In this document: piece after piece, positions 49,214 through 61,619 of the stretch
Layout: each line of letters opens with the position of its first letter
Position numbering within the stretch: position 1 is the first letter of the stretch
Notes under the pieces: generated by a model
Told to the model about the DNA's origin: nothing
What the model saw: the letters and a program-made list of their open reading frames with translations, nothing else
The model's database searches: none
Program-made: the position numbers and the translations under genes
From: Plectrocnemia conspersa
Lineage: Eukaryota; Arthropoda; Insecta; Trichoptera; Polycentropodidae
Reading direction: 5' to 3'
NCBI GenBank assembly: GCA_009617715.1
Contig: VTFK01000157.1
Coordinates: 124,001 to 188,000, forward strand
DNA length: 64,000 bases

Positions 49214-52200
49214 TCAATCATTAAACGTGTCTTGCAATTTCTTATTTTTCGTTTCCGGCAAATATAGACAGGCTATGATTGAAAGTATTGGAGCTATTCC
49301 AAATACGACCGGAGGCAACCACTGAGCTTTGACTCCCAAAGTGACTATAAAAGGAGCCACCATAGATCCAAACCTAGAAACCATTGAATTTACTCCTATA
49401 CATGAATTTCTAATTACTGTGGGAAATATTTCAGCAGTGTAAAGGTAAGCCATGACAAATGTTCCATAAGCGGCTGCACTGCCAACTGAGGCAAATACAA
49501 CCTTAGCCACTTGTAAATTCTCTGGAATAACAGCGTTTAAGATCAGGCATATAGACACGCATATATTTAGTAATATAATTGAGGTTTTTCTAGGAGCTAT
49601 TCTGACTAGGAAAAAGTAAGGGTCAATCCGACGCTGCTTATGAATGCCGTAAAAGCTACGTTGGCGAATAAGTTTCCATTTAAGCGACCTATGTAGATGT
49701 TGATGCCGAAGTAGCTCAAACTGCAGACTATCCACATTATCATGGTGCAAAGCAGGTTCATCAGAACCTTTTTTGATTTGAAGATGTTTAAAAACCCTCC
49801 ATTGCTGTCGCTTTTCTGTGGTAAACATTGCTGGTAACGAACAACCGTAGATTCGATTTCTTCAATAGGTTTTTTATTACTGAAAAATAAAGATATTTAG
49901 TATTTAAATTTTGATTATACATAATGTACTTGGTTAGAGATGTAAATTCAGAAACCAGAAACTAAAAAAATATATTATAGGTATCTTTAAATAAATTATT
50001 TATCAATAAATAACTAATTGATTTCTGAGGAAAAAACCGTCTATTTCATGAGAATATCTCACCATACGTATTGCAAAAAATTCTCCCAACTACACGCACC
50101 CAAATAGCATGTGCTAAATTTACCGTGTTATAGGGGGTTACAGTGAAATTATATTTTCACTGGCGTTTCAATACAACTATATTTGTAAAAATATAATTGA
50201 GCTGAAATGTCGAAGAAACTCAATTTAACAATTGCAAAACGTCCCTTTGCTATTCAAACCCAAGATTTTGCACTTTTATTAGTTTATTTCGTACAGCTAA
50301 ATTTATATTAAATATTGTAGTGTTTTGTCGAACGATGGGATGTTTTAATTTTGTGGATCTCTGATTATGTAAAAAGATACGTATCAGACCATCCGTTTTG
50401 TGAACAAATTCAGTTTAATTGCAAATAAATGGTTTAATACATTTTAACTGGCTAAGTTAGTAATAAATAATTATTTAAACATATATATTATTAAGTAGAC
50501 AATGTCTTAATATAATGTATATATATATATTTTTAATTTAACCAATCATCTTGAAAATAAACTACATTTATATTCTACATATTCCTAACCTCAAAATATA
50601 AAAGATATATTTGTGAATTTAGAATTTATAATTAACAGCTATTTACAGTATTTAAAGTCTAGTTTAAGTTTAATTTATAAAGTATTATGTTCTTATTTTT
50701 TTATATGCATCATTTTCATATACATACATATGTTTGTGTTAAGATGTTTTTAAATAAACTAAATTGTTCTTTTATTGAAGTTGTATTATGCTCTCTTTAT
50801 GTTTATAAAATATCTGTGATGCAATAACTTCGTATGAAATGAACGATAATAAGCAATGTCAATATGTGTATTCTCTAAATTGATACTTGAGATTCAATAA
50901 TTTCAAGTACAGATTTCGCTTTAAAAAAACAATATATATAAAATAGAAAGTCTAATCCAAATTTAAATATAAACTAGACATAAGCATCAGGCGCGTACGG
51001 TGAGATAAATTCCCTTTCGTACGCATGCGTGTCGAGTGACGAGAGTGAGTGAGAGATAAGGGCGTGCGTTACATGCGTTCCGCACGCCCACTTCTTCTCG
51101 CTCACTCTCGTCAATTAACACGCGAGTGAGCGAAAGGGAATGTATATAACCATACGCGCCTGATAAACATACATCAATTACAAAAAATATATGAATTGCA
51201 GAACACCAGTAATACATTTTTAATAGCATCAACTAAAGAATACTGCTATTATCCAAATAATAAAATACGATAAATTTATTGCGGTGGATCAAATTATACT
51301 AATAATGTAATTAAATTAAAATAGTTCAAAATCCTAAATAAATCTCACGAATTAAAATTTCAATAAACATAGATATCTTAAACTATCATAAATAATTTTA
51401 ATGAATCTGTTTTATATAACGATTTTAAATTTTTTTTGCATTAGTTCTAAATTGACATTATCATTACTAATATTTTAATTTCCTCTTGTAAACTAAGAAA
51501 ATAAATGTGTACTTTATTGTATTCTTAATTTTTTTATCAAGATTTTACAATAATTTATAGCATAAAAAATATTTTTTTGCAGTTTATTTTAATCGCTGCC
51601 ATTTACTGTCACTGATAAGTATATATATATATATGTGCATCTAAATTATTCAACCTAAATCTGAAGACTATAAGAATTAATATAAAATAAAATATTCTGA
51701 AGAATCACTAAGAGCTTAATAAAATATTAATAAATTATTATTATTCAATATAGAAAAAAGTGTACTGATAATACATAACTTAATTTATATTGTACTGATT
51801 TAATTAAATATATTAATGAACTGCTTAATATTCATTATTGTTGTATTTTATAAAAGCGCCCAGTCCGAAAAATACCAAGATTAACACAGAAAGAGTATAC
51901 GAATATAAAGAAACCTCATAATAATAATATAAATTCGAAAAACGTTAAAGCATCAATTTAAATTAATTTAAAAAATATCAAAATCAAAATTAATATACAA
52001 AAACTAAACTAAACTAAAGAAACTAAATATTTTTTTAATTTTGAGGTCTTCAAGTGTAACTGGCTAACAATATTTTATTTAGAATCTTAAAATGTAAAGT
52101 ATTCAATGAAATATTGTGAAAATAAATATAACGTATAATAAAATTAGTATACTAACATTTTAGCAGCCGTTTTATAAACAGAGATGGCCCTTTCAGTTTG

Positions 52201-53123
52201 ACCTGAGATGAGCAACCATCTCGGAGATTCAGGAATCCATACATATAGAAGTACCATTAAAATTGGAGGTAATGAAATAACCAAATTAAAAGCAGTCCAG
52301 GATTTAATCACGTATCCAAGCAATGGCAGCAAAAGATAACCGATGTTGAATGGTATTTCATTTAGAAACGAGACCAATTCTCTGTATCTTTGTCCAGTGA
52401 ATTCCATAACCAGTACGTAAACAACCACCATTACACCTCCTACGGAAGCTCCTAAGAAAAATCTGAATACAAAGAAAGAGTAGATTTCTGGTGTAAGGCT
52501 CTCGCCAATACCAGCGATTGTCTCCAAAGCAACGGCCGCAGCTATACTCTTTCTTCTTCCATATCTGAAAAGATTGTATACAATCATATATGTCATTGTT
52601 GTAACGATTTCAAGAATGTACTTACTTATCAGACAACGATCCAAATGTGACACTTCCTACCAAAATTCCAAACATCAAAATTGTTTGTGAAAAGCTGACG
52701 ATCCATGAACGATCGCATATTAGTGACCATTTCGTTATCATTGTGCTGTCAAAAATTGTTTCGTTGAATACTGGGTTTTTACAAGGACAAACATTCAACA
52801 AAACATTGTTGCCGTGAAAAGCGTTATCGTTACAAACGTAATCTACAGATGGCGCCAAAAAAACAATGTTCATAGTATGAAACGCAGTCGGAGCAGTGCA
52901 TGGTAGAAGCAACACCATTAAAAGTATCTGGTAATATCCAATATCACCGATTAGTTTTTGTAAATCATCATCATTTGATGCACTCTTTTCTTCGCCTGTA
53001 AATTAAATGATAATTTATTATTATATATATATGGATTAATGGCTAATATTTTTCAATAAATATGTTTAAATATATACATTCAAATGAGTGGAGTCTAGGA
53101 GGTTCATCTTCATTTGCAACCAT
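49214..53123 (-). pseudogene. SLC22-4: organic cation transporter-like carrier, one-base frameshift
   Basis: Exons: 53078-53123 (candidate, 15 codons, MVANEDEPPRLHSFE, donor T|GTATAT, phase 1), 52626-52995, 52157-52564 (408 nt, donor GTTAGT) and 49214-49879. The protein would be about 496 aa. The first 650 bases of coding DNA are clean: GDIGYYQILLM helix 1, CPCKNP and LICDR cysteines, SDKYGRRK, and PESPRWLL. In the last exon the frame runs NKKPIEEIES... to ISSVGLTLTF, then breaks in the T5 run at 49611-49615; one added base restores FFLVRIAPRKTS and the rest to LPETKNKKLQDTFND. The MFS core is otherwise intact, so a homopolymer error is possible. The start exon is the weakest part; it has a canonical core promoter, but an older start exon at 54052 has lost its ATG. 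Sister of SLC22-3. Confidence 0.82.
50988..51162. mobile_element. hAT-type fold-back MITE, 175 bp, copy B
   Basis: Same length and ends as copy A (CAGGCGCGTACGGTGAGATA ... GCGCCTG), with arms facing each other around a short centre rich in GCGTGCG. The flanks ATAAGCAT (50980-50987) and ATAAACAT (51163-51170) form an 8-bp duplication with one change. It lies in intron 3 of SLC22-4. The spurious open frames over it arise from its GC-rich arms. Confidence 0.92.
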
Positions 53124-53160
53124 TGCGCAATATAACTGAATCTTTCGAAGACTAGACAGC

Positions 53161-53194
53161 AACTGACCAAAATACAAACAGTAAGAACTATATA
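53161..53194 (-). promoter_or_regulatory. SLC22-4 proximal core promoter: TATATAG and TCAGTTG
   Basis: Minus strand: TATATAG begins at 53194 and the A of TCAGTTG is at 53164, spacing 30. TCAGTTG is a near-perfect arthropod initiator. The predicted leader is about 40 bases, then the ATG at 53123 in the context GCGCAATGG. This is what makes me prefer the 53078-53123 start exon. Confidence 0.55.
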
Positions 53195-54042
53195 TTCTAA
53201 ATTTTAGATGAGTTTAAATTTTAGCAGTCAGTTGCGTGAGCTCAAATGTTCCACATTTATAATCTTTGATATATATAAATTAATTATGTTCTTACACAAT
53301 TTATCAGAAAAAGTCTGTGTATATATTGTATATACTAATATGCTAAACAATTTATATCTTAAATAAAAAATAATCCTTTGTTCACAGTTGTACTCATTAT
53401 TCATAAACGCATCATTAAAAACCACTCATACAAAATTGTCGTACTTTGAGAGCAATTTTTCGTTAAACATTAAAAACCAATCCGAAAACAACTTATTATT
53501 TACGTACAAGCAAGAAGAAACAGCCGTATTTTATTTATTAATACGCATTATAATAGTTTTTAAATAAAAACTTAAATCTGGGTTACTGATTATATCCATT
53601 TCTTGAAAAAAATAGGTCATTATTTTATATTTTTGCAATCTAATGACATTACGCCTATTAAGAGTGAAATGAACTGATTAAACTAGTTCAGTACAATGGT
53701 CGTATTTTCACTACTGTAAATAAATACTTATTTATGTTTTAATCATGTTATTTCTCGGTTAAGTTATTTTAAAAATGTGTTTGTGAATTTTTCTAATTTT
53801 TTTTCTGAATATAAATATTTTAATTGACAAATTAATCGATGTTTTAAAATACATATTTATACAATTATAAACACAATAATACTATAAAGTCAAACTTGAA
53901 ATACGTTTTACATAAATATATTAAATCATTTTATTTTATAGTTATATGTCTAAAATGTATCGATACATAAAATCTACAAATTTTATTTATGCATAAATGA
54001 TACGTACAATAATATAATTAAAATTAAAATATATGCACTCAC

Positions 54043-54052
54043 TATCTTTAAT
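54043..54052 (-). pseudogene. Ancestral distal start exon of SLC22-4, ATG lost
   Basis: Aligned from the donor A|GTGAGT, the ten bases ATTAAAGATA stand where SLC22-3 has ATGAGTCTAA. The start codon is ATT and the triplet before it is a stop, so no in-frame ATG exists. Upstream, TTTGAAG and TCAGATAAA blocks match the SLC22-3 leader and initiator. It may survive as a non-coding first exon, or its transcript may be dead. Confidence 0.5.
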
Positions 54053-54331
54053 TTATGTTGAAGTTTAAACAATTATAATAAATCAATTATAAGCTAAAGA
54101 GAATAAACGCGCAGCGTCCATTCAAGTACACGCTCTTCAAATAAATAAATCCTATTCGACTAGGCAAACATATTTATCTGATAAAATGAAATTATTTTAC
54201 TACTTCAATAAACTTACTTAATGCACATGCATTTACTTAGCTACAATAATACAATGACATATTTTTAGATATTTTATTACAAATATAAAAATATATATAT
54301 GTACATATATAATCAAATATAAATAAGTCAA

Positions 54332-57300
54332 TCAGAATTTTGTTATCTCACACTTATCGATGCGCTCTCCTTCTGTCATTGTATTTGGCAATTCACAGTT
54401 TTTAGTCTCGGGTAAATAATAACAAAGTATTGCAGCTATGATAGGCGCTATTCCGAAAATCACAGGTGGCAACCAAATAGCAGTAGTTCCTAAAGTGACT
54501 ATAAAAGGAGCTCCCATTGCTCCTAATCTTGAAAACATAGCTGCTATTCCCATCGCAACGTTCCTGATGACAGTAGGGAATAGCTCTGCAGTAAACAAGT
54601 AAATTATCGTAAAAGACATATACATTCCTAAATTTCCTAAGCATGCCAATATAACTTTGACAATCCACATATCAGCTGGTATGACGCTTAAAAGCAATAA
54701 GCAGAACGAAGCACTTAGATTTGTACTTATCATAGTGGCCCTTCGACTGCAAGCTTTACTAACAAAATAAGACAAGACACTCGCAATTACAACCATACTT
54801 GCAGATATACCTTCATTGATAAATATATTTCCGCTCAATTGCCCTATATATTGCGATAACCCAAAGAATCCGAAACTACAAACAGCCCAATTGACTGAAG
54901 CGCACATCAATCTCTTTCTCAAAGATACATTTTTAAGAAGATCTGTCAAACTACCAGTCTTAGCTTTTGGATTTTCTTCATTTGACGTTTCCATACAACG
55001 TGAAAAGCTCTCCTCTAATCCTTCAATGGAACGCTTATTTCTAAAAATATATAATTCAGTTAAATAAATTAAATAAAATTATATTATAGCATTAATTTAA
55101 TACTTACACTTTTGCAACTGTTTTAATTACCTCAATCGCTTCCTCACTCTTTCCTGCTGTAATGAGCCATCTAGGAGATTCTGGTATGAACCAGCATAAT
55201 ACAAAGTATCCAGAATTGATCAATGTAAATACTAAATTCAACCATAGCCAAGAATGCACGAAGTAGCCCAATAAAGGTAAAAGTAAATAACCGATAGTGT
55301 ATGGAATTTGAAGCAAGCAAGTGATTAATTCCCGATAAGCTTTTCCAGTGAATTCCATAACCACTACGAATCCAACAATCATTACACCACCGATTGAACA
55401 TCCAATGAAAAAGCGTAGTGCTAGGTAAGACCAAAAATCAGGAGTCAAACTCGAAGCTATTCCAAAAATCATTTCTATCAAAATTGCGACAAACAGCGTT
55501 ACTTTTCTACCATATCTGAAACAAAAAAAAAATATTGTTATCTTAAAAACAATATAATCTTTTTTTAAATATAATTTTTTTGTTTATTAGATTATTGATT
55601 ATTTGCAAGATAATTTCTTATCAATAATTTTATGAAAATATTTTTTAAACAATTTTAAACAATAAATATAAAATACAAATATGCTCCGTTTATGTCGCTT
55701 AACCAATAATTTAAATCAAAGCTCACAACTACTGTTTTTAAATCTAATAATAAAATAATCTTAAAATGAGTTGAAAAGACATTATCTATATCAAATCGAC
55801 CATTCGTCTACGCGCGCACCTGCATATAATGTCTTCCTGTTTATAATTCAATAAAATTATAATAATAAGAAATAAAATATAATTTTTACTAGGTCAAAAA
55901 TTATTTTACTATAAAATTCTGGATCTAAAAATATTTAAAAAAATAAAAATTATGATATAATATTGCGCAATATTGACAAAAGTTCATTTAATAAGAATTC
56001 AGATCTGCGAAACGGACTGTGAAAATAACTTACTTTTTTGTTCGTATCTCTTAGTATTGGCATATGAGCAGTATAATTAAAATCAGAACATAGTTGCTAA
56101 TATAATCATTAAAAATAATATTTTTAGTAAAATTAATGCGCTTTACTACAAGAGTCATCTATCGATTAAAATCATATAACAATAATAGTATTATATGTAT
56201 TCAGCATTCATTATTTACAATTGAATAAAACAGATGTCTCTAATTGCAATTTTCAGACAATTTTCTAAAAAAAGATTCAATCGCAATTATAAATATATGT
56301 ACATAAAACATTTTTTTAATAATAGTTGCATAAATAGAAAGAACATTAAATTTAATAATAAAACTAAAATATATCGTTTCTATAATACATTTTTAAAATA
56401 TAAAATAGACTTTGTAAAAAATGCTTTTCACTAATAATTTCTACGCAATCTATTTTAATTAAAATAAACTTAATGTACCGTTTGAGTAAAAACTGACCCA
56501 ATTTCAAATTCTGATGATTAACGATTCCTAAACCCTTTGAGGAGTATCGCCGTACATGTACGGTGGTCAATATTACACTGTTTTGAGGTAGCTAGATTGT
56601 TTTTACATATTCATATGACTAAAGAAATAATAAATAAAATATATTAAAATTATATAATATTTTTTTAAATTTAATTTAATGCTAATGATTCCTATAGAAA
56701 ATAATACAAGTAAATTAAAGAGTACGAAATAAATTAACATACCAAAAAGTATTTTATATTAATTTTATAAAAAATATTGAAAGCCTCTGTCTATATATAA
56801 AAGTTTTGTACAAAAGTCGAATAATATATAATAAATATGTAAAATAAATAAGCAATATTTAATAACAAAAAGAGTTTAAATAAATTAGTAAAATATACTA
56901 ATACAAAAAATTCGTTAAATAAAGCAAAGTAATAAAACGTTGAGAATCACACCTTATAATTGACTATATATGCAATTTAAAATAATATTAAATAAATAAC
57001 AACAAATTTAATTATGGAAAAATATGAAAAATTAAATCACTCCCAGGTGTATACTAACAAATTAACAAATGTGTGTAAATTAACTCACTACTCAAAGGGT
57101 TAATGCTACATAAAAAATAAAAATCTACCAAAAATTTTAAGCAAAATCTAATTTCAGGTCAATTTCTTTCTACCAAGCTATCATAAAATATAGGAAAAAG
57201 CGGTTTTAAAAACACATAAAATAAAAACTGATTCATTTCTAGTTTGCATCAATTGCATCACAAATTAAACCAAATATAAATTTAGAAAAGTATTCTTAGT

Positions 57301-59419
57301 TAAAGCAAAAATATAGATACCTTCAAACATATCTATTGGTAATATAATAATTATTAATATTGCTAAGAACTCATTCTATATTACTAGAAATGAATATTTT
57401 TCATCTAAAAATATATTCCTAGCTATTAATAATAACACAAAAACTGTTTTTCATCGATCTTAATAAATGGTACTTTTTGGTGTCAAATTAGAGCCAACCA
57501 CTTACTGGAATTCTAAAATTAACTAGTTAATTAAGCGAAGTTTATACAGTTTATAACAAGTTATTAGTCACACTTATGTAACCATTCAAAAAAATAATTA
57601 CAAATTCAATTCTAGAGTGGTTCATTAACAAATCACAGTAATTTAATAACTATTTTGTAATTCCATAACCCGTCTCCCAATTATAAATTTAACCAACTTA
57701 TCACATCGATAATAAAACATAAATAAAATCACAAAGTATCTTACTTATCTGACATTATCCCGAATATGATGCTTCCAATCAAAAATCCAAGCATTAGGGT
57801 CGTTTGTGTGAAACTAACCAACCAGCTTTTGTCACAAATCAGATTCCATTTGGTTATCATACTTTCGTGAAGTGTGTAGTTGTTATATATTGGATCCTCG
57901 CAGGGACATTGATTAATTATATAAGTTTCATTTACACCCTTGCACGAGTATTCGACAGGGGGTGCCAAAAATACTATTCCCAGACCATGTAGTGCAGTTG
58001 ATACTTTGAAGGATAGTGTGAAGACCACCAAGTAAAAGTGGTACCATCCGATGCTTCCGATGTATTTGTTTAGTAATTCTTCAACTGAATTACTGTTCTC
58101 ACTGTTATCTGAAGCAGAAGAATAAAAATGTACAGTAAATAATCTTTGCATGTTATAGTTAGTTCACGTTGTATTATAAACTTTGCTAAACAAGACCATT
58201 CATCATTTAACAATAAGCAATTATAATACTTTCAACAACGAGTGATATAATTAGAATTGTATGCTAGAGTGGAATTCGGTCATAATGAGCTACCTAAAAC
58301 AATAATAAAACCTTAGACCGATAAACTACGCTTACCAAAACATCTATGAGAATTATATTTAGTACAATTTTTTATTCCAATTTAAAAAAATCATAATATA
58401 AAGCGAAATATTAAAACTTAAAAATAAATTAATGACTATAATATAAACAATCTTAAATTTAAATATAAACACAAAATACCAAAGCAAATATTGCTTAAAT
58501 AACACATTTTATTGCTTCCAGATCTTTAGCCAAATGCACTTAACTAGCACTTAATCCATTAAATATGTATTTTTCTTTTAATCAAATTATATATTTTCCA
58601 TAAAATTGTAACCACTGATATTTTATTTTATTTTTCATTATATTGTAGCAAATAACATATTGTAAGCAATAAAATTGTTATGAACCAGGTATGTATTGTA
58701 TATAATATTATAGCGTGTTTGTTTAATTAATGATCATATTAAAATAAAGGTTTTATTCTTAACTAATCACAATTAAATAACAGATGCTTTGAAAACCTAA
58801 AAAAATATTTAAAAAAATTATCTTTTAAACTTAGTGCTTAGCCTACTAATAAATATTTGCTTTACATTATTCTGTACTATTAAATGATCGTTAAAATTAG
58901 TTACTAAGTAATAATCTTAATTTTTGTCTAAGTGTAAGTGATCAAGGTTAATCTAAATTGACATTCTGCAGGTTAGATATTTAATTATTATTTTAACTTT
59001 TCTGTGAGCCAAGTTTTATTCCAAAAATGTTATATTCGAATCATGTTTTCTTATATTCACTAATTTTGTAGTGAAACATAATAATAGATTAAATGCTTTA
59101 AAATATTAACATAAAATTACATTTGTTATATATGTAATAACTAACTAGTACCTTGTTAACCTTTAAAAAAAGCTACAGTAATTTAATAATTATCCTTTTA
59201 ATTTTCACAAAATAATAACGATTGCTTATTTATTACTATTATCTATTATTTTCAACAGAAATTTCCAAATCGTGTTTGTTGTAATATTATAAAATTAGTT
59301 TCTTATGCTCGTCTACATACAATTTTCAGTTGAGCCAGCTGCTAATTTATTATAAATACTAAGATACATAATCCATTACTTAAATACATATTAAAAAGTA
59401 ACTAACCTTGAGAACCCAT
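54332..59419 (-). CDS. SLC22-5: organic cation transporter-like carrier, intact, 497 aa
   Basis: Exons: 59407-59419 (ATG GGT TCT CAA G|GTTAGT), 57745-58108, 55108-55515 (408 nt) and 54332-55040; phases 1-2-2, all consensus sites, open throughout. The protein starts MGSQ-DNSENSNSVEELLNK, then helix 1 (WYHFYLVVFTLSFKVSTALH), the outer loop with CKGVN, CPCEDP and LICDK, and two N-glycosylation motifs. MSDKYGRK follows helix 2, then PESPRWLI, ELFPTVIRN, and the end LPETKNCELPNTMTEGE with an extra tail to KCEITKF. A second start exon at 61501-61516 would give MILKL-DNSENS (498 aa). Substrate cannot be inferred. Intron 2 holds a piggyBac-type MITE. Confidence 0.92.
56533..57099. mobile_element. piggyBac-type MITE, 567 bp
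   Basis: The left end CCCTTTGAGGAGTATCGCCG and the inverted right end CCCTTTGAGTAGTGAG agree over 12 of the first 13 bases. The right flank is TTAA (57100-57103); the left flank is TAAA (56529-56532), so the duplication has decayed or the boundary is off by a base. The left part also has the CCGTACATGTACGG palindrome seen at 29880. The AT-rich interior has no gene. It lies in intron 2 of SLC22-5. Confidence 0.7.
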
Positions 59420-60577
59420 TTTTAATACTGTGATTTATTAATTCACAACGTAAGTTAATAACACATGACTTTTTTTATTATTTTATAATTAAAAGATAAA
59501 CTTGCGTCCGTATTGGTAACAGTTAACCATACGACGAGTAACATACGAATGACATTCAGCAATAATGCACTTTATTTTTCCTCTTTAGAAAATTTCTCAT
59601 TAACGTTTATGCTAAGCAAAATGGCATTTCAACCTTACAGTATTGGCTAACTATTAGCCGAGTCAGAGAAACCGCACATATTTCAATAAATAATAATAAC
59701 ATCGATCGACAATTAATTATACGGGTTCGCTCAATAAGTATTAGCAAATATATTTTAATTACAGGTTTTATTTTATATTGCAAAACAAATTTGTATTTAT
59801 GATATTAATACAAATAAATATGGTATGAACGATTCAGTCAAACTAAAATATTTTAATGATATTGAGAATTAAGGATAATCGCTTGTGATATGCTAAACAT
59901 TTATGTTATCCAAGGGTATGTTGAATATCAACTATCCCTATACAATGTATAATTTATTTACAAGGTTATTGCCAATCTGTTTTTAATTCTTTAATAAAAT
60001 TTGACCAACATTTGAAAATTCTTACTGGTTTTAGCACATAAATCAACAAGCGTTATATTAACCCTTTATCCCTCATTACTTTAATCATTAAATTTCCTTA
60101 TCATTACGTCAATGATGTAAGAATAAGGAAATTGTAGCATACAATCATCAGACAGATGCATATTCATAAGTACATCTACGTATATTATAAATATATGTAC
60201 ATATATAAAAGTTAATATATTTAATAAATTAGTTATATAATAATAATATTGAGGCAAGCAAATAATAATTTAAAATGTGTGAATAGTATAGAAATTTCAC
60301 TTTCACATACAATGGCTGAACAATTTGTGTATTTAAATTGTCACTGTTATAATATATTTTAGAGATAAACTATTTTATACTGTCAATAGTAGTCGTTTTT
60401 TTATAAACGTTTATTACGAAGTTCAATACAGGTAAATATAAGGTGAACAAGGTGCTGTTTTGTAACTATTTTCCTCTCTCAACAGGAAATTATAAAGATA
60501 AAATAGAAGCAATAATAGTATCGAGAATATAAGAATAAAGTACACAAACTAATATGACTATTAATTATTTAACTAAG

Positions 60578-60672
60578 GGCCTGGAGCTACTGGTAATTAA
60601 ATTTATGCTTGTGCTTTGACATTTGTTATTTATACCTAAATTTAAGTTTGGTTTTATCATAGTCACTGATTC
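60578..60672 (+). repeat. Dispersed repeat, copy 2
   Basis: Partner of 35584-35700 with GGCCTGGAGCTACT at the start and CATAGTCACTGATTC at the end. It lies between the two alternative start exons of SLC22-5. Confidence 0.6.
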
Positions 60673-61500
60673 TTTTTCACCTAATATCTTTATAGCAGTT
60701 TTCGGTATAATTATGGCAGTGCTATTTATTTTATGGTATTAAAAATCTACTATGATGCTTTTTAATATTAGTATAGAAAGATGTGATATACATATATTAT
60801 TGTTATTGCTCTACTTTGAATAAATTTAAGTTTAGAAAAAAATATATTGTAATTACACAGAAGAGGCACAAAATTTAAGCTTAATTGTAAATTACCCAAG
60901 GTATACGCAACATTAAAATACGTTTAAAATTAATAAAGTTGCTTGACCGTTAAATGTTGCGTTGCGGTAACTAGCAACTTTTCATTTAACTTGTTGATTT
61001 TGTTAATGTTATGAAATAGTCTTGCAGATGTCCCCGAACAGCCGTTTTATTTCATTCAACTAGTCTCTTCATTGTTATTGTTACGTACGGTATACATAAC
61101 AAAGAACTTGAAATTTTCCGCTGTGTCGAAAAAATGATGAATTAGTTTATGACGCTTTTAACGCTTAGTGAGTTTTTTATACAGTAAAAAAAGCTTTATA
61201 CCTGTCGATTAAATTGATGGACCCTATATTTTAATTAACAAAGTTAATCAATGGAATAGTAAGTTGTCTAAATAAAGACTGACGCAAAGAATTGATCGTT
61301 TAAAATTCATTATAGCGCAGCACTGCTCAATCATCAAATGATCAAACGGTCAATTTTTGATTTATTCTTTAAAATGTACATATTTGCCAAATTTAATATG
61401 AAAACATCTGAAACACAATCGAAGTATTCGTTGTGTCAATATAATTTCTACATGCTCATACGCATACTCTAAAACAAATACTTTGAATACCGTCACTTAC

Positions 61501-61516
61501 CTAGTTTCAGAATCAT
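61501..61516 (-). other. Distal alternative first coding exon of SLC22-5
   Basis: Sixteen bases, ATG ATT CTG AAA CTA G, with strong donor GTAAGTGACG. Phase 1 matches the acceptor at 58108. A TATA-initiator pair lies 65-98 bases upstream. The 2-kb spacing and the phase match make SLC22-5 the natural partner. Confidence 0.65.
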
Positions 61517-61580
61517 CCACTGCGTGGCGCTGTATGTCGTGGTCGTTGGCCAGTTGTTGACTGACTGGTTGCTTATAGAG

Positions 61581-61614
61581 CTGACGCGACGTTCTGTATT
61601 TGAAGCTGTTTATA
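61581..61614 (-). promoter_or_regulatory. SLC22-5 distal core promoter: TATAAA and TCAGCTC
   Basis: Minus strand: TATAAA begins at 61614, and the A of GTCAGCTC is at 61582, spacing 32. The surrounding 100 bases are GC-richer than the neighbourhood. A second TCAGTC lies about 20 bases further downstream. Confidence 0.55.
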
Positions 61615-61619
61615 ACCTT

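Noticed and set aside
50987..51232. 81-codon minus-strand frame
   Set aside because: Covers the fold-back MITE copy B; the matching frame at 35619-35876 covers copy A. Composition artefact.
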